Assembly (NCBI GenBank): GCA_948567375.1
Contig: OX419757.1
Coordinates: forward strand, 56,045,665 to 56,109,664
Length of the DNA stretch: 64,000 bases
Source: Lunularia cruciata
Taxonomy: Eukaryota; Streptophyta; Marchantiopsida; Lunulariales; Lunulariaceae
Reading direction: 5' to 3'
Below, piece by piece: positions 11,293 through 20,565 of the stretch (position 1 is the stretch's first letter; every line of letters starts with the position of its first letter). Position numbers and translations under genes: made by a program. The notes under the pieces were generated by a model. The model saw nothing but the letters and a program-made list of their open reading frames with translations, was not told where the DNA came from and ran no database searches.

Positions 11293-12031
11293 TGTAATAC
11301 TCCAAGGACAAGAGAAGAGAGAAAACACAGATTGCACACTCAAACAATCGATGCCCCAAGGGAGCACCTTCTCTTTATTATATAGACAAAGAGGATCTCC
11401 GCCAAGGAAGCTCCACCATAGGATTAGGAACACAGATAGGTGACATGTCAGCAAGCTCCACCCTTGGATTACTTACTTGGATCGGTGACATGTTTGGTCT
11501 AGGTCCTATCTGGTTGGTCAAACAAGCTTTGACCAGAGGGAATCTTTTAGAGAATCTTCCTATAGGAATCTTAGAATCACGTGAGTAAGGTACCGTTGGA
11601 AATCTCTTGATGAGACAAAGCAAGGGGGAGGGAAGGCCAAACTTTTCTCCATTGGGAGGATAACCAACACATTTTCAAGGCCTAATTCATCTGTTTAGGC
11701 CTCCAAAATTGCCTTCAAAGATTTCAAGCATATTTCGGTTCATACTCTATTCGTAGAAGTCCTCTTTTGGTGATACCTCTTTCTGATCTGTTTAGTCCAT
11801 CATGTGTAACATCCTTCCAGATGTTACCAAACCAATTCTCACCTTTAAATAATATGTCTAGCTATTGGTTCTAAGGTTCTCAAGTCTATTTCGGTTTCTG
11901 CCCTATTAGTAGAAGTACTCTTTTGGTGACACTTCTATCTTATCTATTTTAACCATCATGTATAACATCATTTTAGATGTTACCAAACCAAATTTCACAT
12001 CTAGACCATATGGCTAGCTCTTGGTATTACA
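11293..12031 (-). repeat. 5' LTR of B1
   Basis: 739 bp, TG...CA on the minus strand (TGTAATACC ... TATTACA read from the two edges). It is nearly identical to 5436-6170, with a few substitutions and small indels, so the insertion is fairly young. The internal tandem of two diverged units of about 150 bp is preserved. Confidence 0.92.
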
Positions 12032-12036
12032 GCAGG

Positions 12037-12145
12037 CTTGAGGTGTATGTTATGTGGCTCTTCTGATGGAGCTGCTACTATGTTAGTGTGTGATAGCTGT
12101 TTGAGAGGATGACATATGGCATGTATGACTCCTCTCCTCATGGTG
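12037..12145 (+). pseudogene. PHD finger of copy A, truncated
   Basis: The integrase frame of copy A continues here after the B1 insertion. The first six zinc ligands are readable: CMLC, CDSC, and the His and Cys of HMAC. The Trp before the His is a TGA (TGG to TGA). The last Cys pair is lost because element D1 is inserted at 12146. This shows the PHD module is a family trait and not peculiar to E1. Confidence 0.85.
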
Positions 12146-12837
12146 TGTAACACCCATTTGTGCATGTGTGTGGTATTGTGATGTTTAGCTTGGTATTACA
12201 AGTACTTAAGAGATATTATTTATATAGAGATAAAGGATAGTTCTATATTAGTCATGGTTAGCTAAAGTTAGTCATAGCTTAGATAGAGGGGACTTTACTT
12301 TAGAGGAAGTAGAAAAGATGAGCACCACTATTTTGGATTTTAGTGTGTTGACTTGGTATTATTCCTAGGTGTTTGGCTTTGAGGAAAGAGTTGAGAACTC
12401 TTGGGCCCGCAAGCCTTTTTGTTTTGGATTCTTCTATAGTCAAAGGATAGCCCATGTGAAGGAATCCTTGACTTAGTGGTTGGGTCAAGATAAGACCACA
12501 TGCTTAGGGGAAATGCCCATGTGAATGGATATTCCTTTCTACTTTTTGACTTTACTTGACTTTTAGTCTAGTAACTTGAGTTACTGCAGTAATTAGTAAC
12601 TTTGGTACGTAACTATTTCACAAGTATATAACCCAAGGGGTGAGGAGGTATTCATCATCCTTTCATTTGCAACTATCTCTCTCTCATTGAGTTCTCTAGT
12701 GAGCGATGTCTTGAGTCTTGGAGTGATAGCCTTGGAGGAGTATGATGGAGTTGGGGTTCCTTGCCTTCTTAGTCCATGGTGCGCTACCATAATAGCCATC
12801 AGAGGTTCATCTTGAGTGAGAGACAGGCCGGCTCATA
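12146..12837 (+). repeat. 5' LTR of D1
   Basis: 692 bp, starting TGTAACACCC and ending GGCTCATA (consensus end CTCACA). A near-copy is at 19275-19958; related copies are at 22365, 51881, 52218, 53316 and 59719. A TATATAA-like segment (AAGTATATAA) lies about 200 bp before the end, a plausible core promoter. Confidence 0.9.
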
Positions 12838-12841
12838 TTTT

Positions 12842-12859
12842 TGGTTCCATTGCCGGGAC
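12842..12859 (+). other. Primer binding site of D1 (tRNA-Asp-like)
   Basis: TGGTTCCATTGCCGGGAC, four bases inside the LTR. It resembles the tRNA-Asp-type site (TGGCGCCGTTGCCGGGGA) of Athila/Tat elements with a few mismatches; copy D2 has TGGTTCCGTTGCCGGGAC. Confidence 0.7.
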
Positions 12860-12878
12860 CTCTCTAGAAGGCAAGATA

Positions 12879-13049
12879 ATGTTCCGCGTTCAATTCTACA
12901 TTAGGCAGAAGGAGGCTATGAGAGCTCACTTGGAGAGAACATTAGGAGAGGAGAGGGCTGAACTTATGTTAGAGAACCAAGATCCATTTGTATACCCTAT
13001 AGTTCATTATGATGTCTTTGAGGTGATTTTGTACATCTTGTACACATGA
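12879..13049 (+). CDS. Mini-ORF 1 of D1 (novel 50-residue domain)
   Basis: 56 residues from the ATG at 12879; a longer open frame upstream has no ATG. Core: VQFYIRQKEAMRAHL, LGEERAELML, DPFVYPIVHYD, LYILY. It aligns without gaps to mini-ORF 2 of the same element and to both mini-ORFs of B1. The equivalent in D2 (54043-54195) is nearly identical but stops early. No known domain recognised. Confidence 0.62.
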   Translation: MFRVQFYIRQKEAMRAHLERTLGEERAELMLENQDPFVYPIVHYDVFEVILYILYT

Positions 13050-13694
13050 GAGGAATTGGAGAGATTGTGTGAGGTGGAATGCAGATTTTGGGGATTAAGG
13101 TGATTTTGGACAAAATCTCAAGTTTGAGATCTGGACTTGAAATTTCTACACATGATAGCTTGGGTTATATTTCAGTTAGCACCCTTGAAATTATTGTGAG
13201 AGCTACTATGCGCACTGGGCTAAAATGTTTGAAAGTTGATAGGGTAAAGTGCTCCCGCAACTGCATGCTCTGTGGAAAATTGTATAGAGTCTCCCATTTC
13301 TTCAATTTTCAATGAATTGTCGTGAAAATTTCCAAGAAAATTCAGTGCATTGTATCCTAGCTGCTGCCTCAAAACTTAGAGAGAGATCGTTCTTGCACAG
13401 GGAGTTATGAGTTTTTGAAGTGAGGGGGGTGGTTTTCAAACCAAATCTGAAATTTGTGTGCTGGATAAAGGTGTCTAGGCCAAATGGCTCAATGAAAAGA
13501 TCTGAAATTTTTCAGGGAGAGATATTCTAGAGTTGTGATTAAGTGGAAAAAATTTCAAAGGACTGTGACATACTGGTGGGGAGATTTGAGTGACATTGTG
13601 AGGAAGGGTCAATTCTACAGAGTGGAGATCTCATGCATGAGGAGTTTGAGATCAACAAAAAGCATGTTTGAGTGTTTAGATTCATCTTGGGAAC
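13050..13694 (+). other. Leader spacer of D1 with a fragmentary conserved frame
   Basis: No complete gene. A frame at 13535-13750 (FQRTVTY, FYRVEISCMRSLRS, MFECLDSSW) is also preserved in D2 at 54703-54918. It overlaps the following ORF in another frame, so it may be its original N-terminal part, separated by a shift shared by both copies. Confidence 0.4.
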
Positions 13695-14168
13695 ATGGAG
13701 GGTCATCAAGATGGGAAATTGAGATTATGCAAGGTTACCCAAGGTTTTGAAGTGATTGTAGGGGTGGATTTGAGAAAAAGAGAGTTTACAATAGAATTTG
13801 AAGAGAGTGTTGAGAGGATCCAAAAACCTACACCACTTGGAGTAAAGAGTGAGTCTAAGTGCTTTTTGTGTGGAGAGAAGGGACATAAGGCAAGTTCATG
13901 TCCATTGACCTTTGAGAGCAAGAGATTGAGGGAAAGGAGAGGCTTACTTGACTCGGGTTTGCATGTTGGACCTTCTTCACCAAGATTGGGAGGGAGAAGA
14001 TCTAAGACCAAGGAGTTGTGTGAGGTTTGTGGAGTTGAAGGACTTCCAAAAGGACATGAGTGTAGTGGAGTAAAAGCACTTTTGGAAACTTTGGTGAAGG
14101 ATCTTGGAGCGAGTCTTAGTACAGCTACAGAAATACTACCACCTTCATCAGCTAGTTCTCAAGATTAG
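13695..14168 (+). CDS. Zinc-knuckle protein upstream of gag in D1
   Basis: 157 residues from ATG. The N-terminal third (GFEVIVGVDLRKREFTIEF) looks like beta strands. A CCHC knuckle follows at residues about 55-68 (CFLCGEKGHKASSCP). Then comes a basic stretch and a second Cys-x2-Cys ... His-x-Cys cluster near residue 110 (CEVCGVEGLPKGHEC). The same ORF, also 157 residues and unbroken, is in D2 at 54863-55336, although the D2 gag is damaged. It is additional to the gag zinc knuckle of the element. A nucleic-acid-binding role is inferred from the knuckle only. Confidence 0.65.
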   Translation: MEGHQDGKLRLCKVTQGFEVIVGVDLRKREFTIEFEESVERIQKPTPLGVKSESKCFLCGEKGHKASSCPLTFESKRLRERRGLLDSGLHVGPSSPRLGGRRSKTKELCEVCGVEGLPKGHECSGVKALLETLVKDLGASLSTATEILPPSSASSQD

Positions 14169-14170
14169 TG

Positions 14171-14335
14171 ATGGAGATAATCTTTCAACTTATGGATAAA
14201 CTATCCATGAGAGTTAGATTAATATGCACTCTAGGATTTGATGTTGCTATAGAAATCTTGGAGCAACCTGAACCTTTTGTGTTCCCTAGAGTGGATTATT
14301 CTCAGATGATGTTAGTCATGTTTATACTCTATTAG
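14171..14335 (+). CDS. Mini-ORF 2 of D1 (novel 50-residue domain)
   Basis: 54 residues, ATG two bases after the stop of the zinc-knuckle ORF. The core (IIFQLMDKLSMRVRL, TLGFDVAIEIL, EPFVFPRVDYS, FILY) is a clear paralogue of mini-ORF 1. The tight spacing suggests the leader ORFs are expressed as a unit. In D2 a TTA-to-TAA change stops the copy at codon 17. Confidence 0.6.
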   Translation: MEIIFQLMDKLSMRVRLICTLGFDVAIEILEQPEPFVFPRVDYSQMMLVMFILY

Positions 14336-14399
14336 TAATAGAGTGAGAGAAAAGAAAAGAGAAAAAAATTGAGAGAAAGAAAGATAGTGAGAGGTTAAG

Positions 14400-16016
14400 A
14401 TGGGGAAACTTCCAGTTTTCTTTGGCAAGGATGGAGAAGATGTGGAGGACTTTGTGAGAGACTTCAAGAGAGCTTGCATAGGAGACAATGAGAGGAGGAA
14501 GAATGAGTGGGCCTCATTATTACCAGATTTCTTTGAGGATGCAGCACTTACATGGTATGAGTCAGAATACCAAAAGAGAGAGAGGAGAGATGGGGAAGAG
14601 GAGTCTTGGGAGACTTTGACTTCAGCACTCATTGAGAACTTTCTTCCTGATGAGAGTTATGAGAGATTGATGAGTGAGGTTACATTTCTCAAGCAAGGAG
14701 AAGGAGAGAAAGTGAGAGTCTATGTGGAAAGAGTGGAAAAGTTAGAGTCCAGATTTCGCATAGTGTTGAGGAAGGGTGGAGATGATGTGGAGACTACAAT
14801 GATTGGCATTGCGGCCATGCTCACCAAGAATTTTGTGGGAGGGTTGAGACCACAAATTAGAAGCAAGGTGAGATATGAGAAACCTTCTTCCAAGGTTGAA
14901 GCTATCAAGATTGCAATTTGTATGGAGGAGAGTTTGGAAGGGGATGAGAGTGATTTGGTGGTGAAGGAGGTTGTGCATCCTCCTCAAGGCTACAAGTATG
15001 GTGAAACTTCTGATACTTTGGTGACAAGGGTTGCACCACAAGTAGTAGTTGCTCCAGTTCTTGCACCTCCTCCAAAAGATCCGCTCCAAACCATCACAGA
15101 ACAACTTGTGGATCTCAAGATCAATGTGGTGCAACTATGGGAGAAGAGAGAGGTGGATCAGAATGTAGGGAGAGGGCCTAGGAGTTATGGAAACTATCCA
15201 TATAGAGGAGGCCAACCAGCCAACAATTTCAATGATAGAAATTGTTTTGGTTGTGGAGGAAGAGGCCATATCCAAAGGAATTGCCCAAATTCCACTTACC
15301 ATGGAGGAAGGAGTTATGAGGGAGCCAATAGAGGGAAAGAGGGAGGTAGTGAAACCCAAGTGGCTCCTTATCCCAACAAAGGTAAAGGGATAGCATCCAT
15401 AGATGTGGTTGAGAGCAAGTATGAGAAGGGAGAGTGCTCAAACTCCAAGGGTCTTAATTTGGAGCTTTTGGCACAAGAGAAGAAGAGAGCTCGTTTTGCA
15501 GAGGATGTTCACTCTTCTCAAGGATTCACTCCAAGCAAGGATACTCCTATGTCTACTAAGAGCACTCGCACCTCAACACCATCAACAACAAAGACTCCAA
15601 GGAAGAAATTGGGGATGGAAGACTTCTTGATCTCAAAGCAACAAGGGAACTACAATGTGTTGGAGGATGTTGGTAGTCACAAGGCTAACATCACAGTGGG
15701 CAAATTAATTGCTTTGAACCCTACCTTGAGAAAGAAGCTTAGAGGTGGTTTGAGTTCTACAAGGAGCAAGAGGAAGAAGAAGGCAAAATCTCCAGTATCA
15801 ATGCGGGTGGTGGATGCCAAACCAACACCATGGGAGGCTTGTGAATATGCCTCCAAGATTGATGTGAGAGTGAATGGTCACAACATCAAGGATGCATTGG
15901 TTGATGGAGGATCATCAGTAAATGCCATGTCAGAAAGGTTGATGAAGAAGTTGGGTATGATACCCTCAAGACCTTCAACATTTGTGGTGAGCATGGCAAA
16001 CAAGCAACAAGTTTGA
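14400..16016 (+). CDS. Gag-protease of D1
   Basis: 538 residues from ATG. Residues 1-200 form a retrotransposon gag (capsid) domain (FVRDFKRACIGDN, TWYESEYQ, YVERVEKLE). A CCHC knuckle is at about residues 281-294 (CFGCGGRGHIQRNCP), followed by a low-complexity Ser/Thr/Lys linker. A protease-like start is at about residue 500 (LVDGGSSVNAM, an Asp-Gly-Gly active site as in Athila-type elements). It ends at TGA. The following codons stay in the same frame and continue the protease (MTFQVL, YDLLLGRPWL). D2 has the same TGA; D4 has a Gln codon (CAA) there. Confidence 0.85.
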   Translation: MGKLPVFFGKDGEDVEDFVRDFKRACIGDNERRKNEWASLLPDFFEDAALTWYESEYQKRERRDGEEESWETLTSALIENFLPDESYERLMSEVTFLKQGEGEKVRVYVERVEKLESRFRIVLRKGGDDVETTMIGIAAMLTKNFVGGLRPQIRSKVRYEKPSSKVEAIKIAICMEESLEGDESDLVVKEVVHPPQGYKYGETSDTLVTRVAPQVVVAPVLAPPPKDPLQTITEQLVDLKINVVQLWEKREVDQNVGRGPRSYGNYPYRGGQPANNFNDRNCFGCGGRGHIQRNCPNSTYHGGRSYEGANRGKEGGSETQVAPYPNKGKGIASIDVVESKYEKGECSNSKGLNLELLAQEKKRARFAEDVHSSQGFTPSKDTPMSTKSTRTSTPSTTKTPRKKLGMEDFLISKQQGNYNVLEDVGSHKANITVGKLIALNPTLRKKLRGGLSSTRSKRKKKAKSPVSMRVVDAKPTPWEACEYASKIDVRVNGHNIKDALVDGGSSVNAMSERLMKKLGMIPSRPSTFVVSMANKQQV

Positions 16017-19000
16017 CCAGTAGGGGTGATGGATAAAGTGGTAGTTTCAGTTATGGGAGTTCAAAATCTCATGACTTTCCAAGTCTTGAAGGATTCAAGC
16101 TATGACTTACTTCTTGGGAGGCCATGGTTGAGAGCAGTACGCACAACTGATCAATGATACAAAGGGTAATTGAGGATTGGGTCATCAAACCATAGAATCA
16201 CAATTCCTGTGACTAACACCACCAACACTTCACATTCAGATACACCATCTTCTGATTATTGGGAATCAGATTCTAAAGAAGGAGCTTCAGGTGTGGACAC
16301 AAGCATGGAAGAGGAGACTTCCACGGACGAGGATGAATCTGAATCTGATTCAGATGTGTATCCTTTGTGTGCTATGGATTTTGCACCTAAGCTAGAGGTT
16401 TTGAAGGACCCAGACAAATCACCATTGACACTTGAGGAGGTAAAGAGAAGGTTAGCTACCCTCAAGTATGGCCCTAATGTTACCAAGGAGGAGAGGGTGA
16501 GATTAGAGGAGATTTTCCGCAAGTTCATCCATGTGTTTGCTTTTAGTTACAAGGATTTGAAGGAAGTCACCTTGGAGGAGCACAAGATAGAGGTGGAGTC
16601 ACATGCAAGACCAACCCGCCAAAAGCAACGTTGCATTAGCCCACCAATATCTTTGGTTGTGAAGGAGGAGATTGATAAGCTCAAGGAGGCTGGATTTATC
16701 TTTGAGGTGGAGAATTCAGAATGGGTGTCTCCAATTGTCATTGTGAAGAAAAAGAATGGCAAGCTTTGGGTATGTGTGGATTACAAGAAGCTCAATGCTG
16801 TTACCAAGAAGAACTACTACCCATTGCCATTCATTGATGAGATCTTGGAGGAGGTTGCAGGTCATGAGAGGTACAGTTTTGGAGATGGTTATAGTGGATA
16901 CAACCAAATCAAGATTGCACCAGAGCATCAACAACTCACCACGTTCACCACACCTTGGGGAACTTACGCTTTCAAGGTCATGCCTTTTGGGCTTTGCAAT
17001 GCTCCAGCCACATTCCAACAGTTCATGAACAAGGTATTTGAACCTTTCATTGGGAAATTTGTGAGAGACTTCATTGATGACTTTTGTGTCTATGGGAGCA
17101 AGGAGGAGCACTTTGAGCACCTAATCAAAGTCTTGCAACGCTTGGATGAGGCAAATGCATCACTCAACCCAGAGAAGTGCACTTTTGGATGTGAAGAAGG
17201 TCTACTTTTGGGGCACATCATCTCCAAGGATGGAATAGCAATTGATCCTAAGAAGGTGAGGAAAATCTCAGACCTTCCATTCCCTTCAAGCTTGACAAAG
17301 TTACGCCAATTCTTGGGGATGGTTGGATACTATAGGAGGTTTATCTTCTCATTTTCCAACAAGGCTTATGCATTGAATATCTACATGAAGAAGGGTGTAG
17401 ATTACATGGTGATTTTGGAGGACAAGGAAGCTCTCAAAGCTTTTGAGGAGCTCAAGCAATCCCTTGTTGTAGCTCCAATTCTTGCTAAACCTGATTGGAG
17501 TAAGCCTTTCCTCCTCTACACTGATGCTTCCAATGTAGCTATAGGATGCACTCTTAGTCAATTAGTCCAAGATGGGCATGATCATCCAATAGCTTATGCT
17601 AGTAGGCAGATGGTTTCAGCAGAGAAGAACTACTCTGTCACAGAGAGAGAAGGGTTGGCACTGATCTTTGGTCTCAAGAAGTTTAGATGCTACTTGATTG
17701 GAGGGAAAGCCACCATTGTCACGGATCACAAGGCTTTGAAGTACATCTTCAACAAGCCTAATGTTGAAGGGAGACTAGCAAGGTGGATGATATTCTTGTC
17801 TGAGTATGACTACACCATTGAGGATAGGCCAGGAAAGAAACATGCAAATGCTGATTTGTTATCTAGAGCCTATGATCATGATGGAGATGAGCCAATGGAT
17901 GATTCCTTCCCGGATGAGGAGCTCATGAAAATCTCAGTCACTCAAAAGGTTCCAATGGAGTACAAGGAGATTGTGGATTTTGTGACAAGAGGTAACTATC
18001 CAGAAGGGATGCATGCTAGGGAGAGGAAGGCCCTTGCAGCAAGATCTAGACCTTACACAATGGTGGAGGATATTCTTTTTCACCAAGGAGCCGATGGTCT
18101 ACTTCAAAGAGCAGTGGGTAAGGAAGAGTCTATCCTACTCATAAAGGAGTTTCATGAAGGTTTAGTATGTGGAGGACACTTTGCAGGAAAGGTGACTGCT
18201 TTCAAGATTCTAGATGCAGGTTACCATTGGAGAGGGATTTTCAAGGATTGTCTTGATTATTGCAAAACTTGTCATGTTTGTCAAGCTTTTGCTAGAAAGG
18301 CTACATCCACTCCACCACTTAGATCAATTCCATTGCTAGGACCTTTTGAGAAGTGGGGAATTGATTTTGTAGGTCCTCTCAATAGAACCCCAAGGAACAA
18401 TCGGTACATTGTGGTAGTTACTGATTACCTTACCAAGTGGGTTGAGGCTAGACCATTGAGGGACAAGAATGAAGATGAAGTGGGTAGATTTCTTTATGAA
18501 CACATTATCACTAGGTTTGGATGCTCTTTGGAGTTAGTTTCTGATAGAGGAGGAGAGTTTACAGGAAGCATTACTACAGCCATGCTACGACATTTCTCTA
18601 TCACACATAGAGTAACTACATCCTATAAGCCAAATTCCAATGGCTTGGCAGAGAGAACCAATCAGACCTTGTGCATGATGTTGGCCAAAGATGCAAAAAT
18701 GGAGGGGGCTAAACATCATTGGGACAAGAGGATTCATGCAATTTTGTGGGAGTATAGGACAACCATGAAGACTTCCACCGGATTTTCTCCATTTCAATCG
18801 GTGTATTGTATTGAGTCTACCTTACCTATTCACTTTGATCTTCCTACCTTACAAAGCATTCATAGGAAATTGAAGAAAGCACAAGGAGGTGATGTAGAGA
18901 AGTCAAGGAAGGATTAACTCATGGATTTGGAAGAGGCAAGAGCAGTTGCTATGGTTCGAGTGGAGCAAGCCCAAAGGAAACAAAAGGAGAGCTATGACAA

Positions 19001-19226
19001 GAGACAAGGCAAGAAGAAGGTGGAACCTTTCAAAGAAGGTGATTGGGTAATGTTGTTTGATTCCATTCGATTCAAGAGAGTGCAAAAGAAGTTTTTGCCT
19101 AAGTACTTTGGACCTTTCATAGTAGAGAAGGTGTGGGGCAATTACAGCTATGATCTCAAGGAGTTGGGAGGAAGACACTTTGATAGGATTAACCATGATA
19201 AGTTGAAGATGTACCATAGAAGGTAG
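16017..19226 (+). pseudogene. RT, RNase H and integrase of D1
   Basis: The frame of gag continues, open for 915 codons at 16170-18917. RT has the catalytic Phe-Ile-Asp-Asp at 17070-17081, then RNase H (LYTDASN, TDHKAL, ADLLSR). Integrase has an HHCC region and the triad Asp 18363, Asp 18543 and Glu 18651, with 35 residues between the last two. Two stops lie near 16155-16169, where D2 has Trp and Tyr codons. One TAA (18915-18917) replaces a Gln codon (CAA in D4). The integrase C-terminal domain runs to 19226 (GDWVMLFDS, FGPFIVEKV). No chromodomain follows. Confidence 0.88.
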
Positions 19227-19261
19227 AGAGGCCTTCACCTTGAGGACAAAGTGAAAACTTA

Positions 19262-19274
19262 GTCCGGGGGTAAA
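19262..19274 (+). other. Polypurine tract of D1
   Basis: GTCCGGGGGTAAA immediately before the 3' LTR; the same tract is seen inverted in D3 (52920) and D4 (60411). Confidence 0.75.
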
Positions 19275-19958
19275 TGTAACACCCATTTGTGCATGTGTGT
19301 GGTATTGTGATATTTAGCTTGGTATTACAAGTACTTAAGAGATATTGTTTATAGAGATAAAGGATGGTTCTATATTAGTCATGGTTAGCTAAAGTTAGCC
19401 ATAGCTTAGATAGAGGGGACTTTACTTTAGAGGAAGTAGAAAAGATGAGCACCACTATTTTGGATTTTAGTGTGTTGACTTGGTATTATTCCTAGGTGTT
19501 TGGCTTTGAGGAAAGAGTTGAGAACTCTTGGGCCTGCAAGCCTTTTTGTTTTGGATTCTTCTTTAGTCCAAGGATAGCCCATGTGAAGGAATCCTTGACT
19601 TAGTGGTTGGGTCAAGATAAGACCACATGCTTAGGGGAATATGCTCATGTGAATGGATATTCCTTTCTACTTTTTGAATTTACTTGACTTTTAGTCTAGT
19701 AACTTGAGTTACTACGGTAATTAGTAACTTTGGTACATAACTATTTCACAAGTATATAAACAAGGGGTGAGGAGGTACTCATCATCCTTTCATTTGCAAC
19801 TATCTCTCTCTCATTGAGTTCTCTAATGAGCAATGTCTTGAGTCTTGGAGTGTTAGCCTTGGAGGAGTATGATGGAGTTCCTTGCCTTCTTAGTCCATGG
19901 TGCGCTACCATAATAGCCATCAGAGGTTCATCCTGAGTGAGAGACAGGCCGGCTCACA
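19275..19958 (+). repeat. 3' LTR of D1
   Basis: 684 bp, TGTAACACCC ... GGCTCACA. It differs from the 5' LTR by a few per cent, with small deletions (TATATAGAGA versus TATAGAGA; loss of TGGGGT near 19875). Confidence 0.9.
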
Positions 19959-20260
19959 ACTCACTTCTCTAATGTTGAGCCTTTGAGTTTCTAGCTATGG
20001 TGAACAGAGGCCGGCGAGTGTCACCTGGATTCTCTATGCTTAAGTGGTTGTGGCTTGATTGTAATTAGTGCCCAATTGTTGGCAGTTTATAGAGTGACAG
20101 ATCAAGTACTGATCTGAGTTGAGTTGAGTTGAGAGTGGTAAGCAATCTGATTAATTGTGGCACTTTAGAGTCTATGTATGACTTATGTGTGAGTTGTGCT
20201 TCTATAGTGTATGATGTTGACAGCAATGTATGTTGTGTAGCAATGTATGTACGCACGACA
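19959..20260 (+). repeat. Partial LTR of copy A (DNMT element family)
   Basis: Matches E1 44208-44507: the right part of the LTR body (HB), the TTGAG pentamer array, then the 105-bp T segment (20156-20260) ending ACGCACGACA. Its left part is missing, replaced by D1. Its right edge abuts an old B-like LTR, so copy A had inserted there. Confidence 0.85.
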
Positions 20261-20563
20261 AGCTCAAAATCACATAGGTGAGGTATCATTAGAAAGCTCT
20301 CAATGAGACAAATAGTGGGGGAGAAGGTATGCTTAGTGAATCCAAAGGAAGAAAGTATTTGTATTTTTTAGGCCTAATTCCTTAGTTTAGGCATCCCAAA
20401 TTAGCTTTGAAGTTTTTAGGGTGTTTGGCTCTTGTATTATTAGTGGAAGTACTCTTTTGGTGATACCTCTATCTTATTACTTGGTCCATCACATATAACA
20501 TCCTCTAAATGTTACCATGCTAAATTTTATCTTTAGATTATGTTTCTAGCGAATGATATTACA
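20261..20563 (-). repeat. Old B-like LTR relic
   Basis: Diverged match to the distal part of the B LTR (AGGCCTAATTC, TATTAGTGGAAGT, TTTTGGTGATACC, ending GATATTACA). It holds only one of the two internal units seen in the B1 LTRs. Confidence 0.65.
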
Positions 20564-20565
20564 TA

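Larger units (their letters stand above)
5436..12031 (-). mobile_element. Chromovirus B1 (Ty3/gypsy), nested in copy A
   Basis: Full-length insertion with two LTRs (5436-6170 and 11293-12031) and a perfect 5-bp target duplication GCAGG (5431-5435 and 12032-12036). On the minus strand the order is 5' LTR, tRNA-iMet-type PBS, two mini-ORFs, gag with a damaged zinc knuckle, protease, RT, RNase H, integrase, chromodomain, polypurine tract, 3' LTR. All genes are broken by stops or shifts. Joining 5435 to 12037 restores continuity of the host element's integrase-PHD frame, which confirms the nesting. Confidence 0.93.
12146..19958 (+). mobile_element. D1: Athila/Tat-like Ty3/gypsy element with leader ORFs
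   Basis: LTRs at 12146-12837 and 19275-19958, a tRNA-Asp-like PBS, mini-ORF, zinc-knuckle ORF, mini-ORF, gag-protease, RT-RNase H-integrase, and a polypurine tract. There are no frameshifts in gag-pol, only four in-frame stops. The RT block DGYSGYNQI with FIDDF resembles the non-chromovirus Athila/Tat branch. No target duplication is seen: the left flank TGGTG lies in the copy A PHD and the right flank ACTCA in the copy A LTR. About 570 bp of copy A between them is missing, so one flank was deleted or recombined. Confidence 0.9.

Noticed and set aside
14312-18797. Minus-strand frames across D1 gag-pol
   Set aside because: They are shadows of the plus-strand gag-pol, whose motifs are unmistakable.
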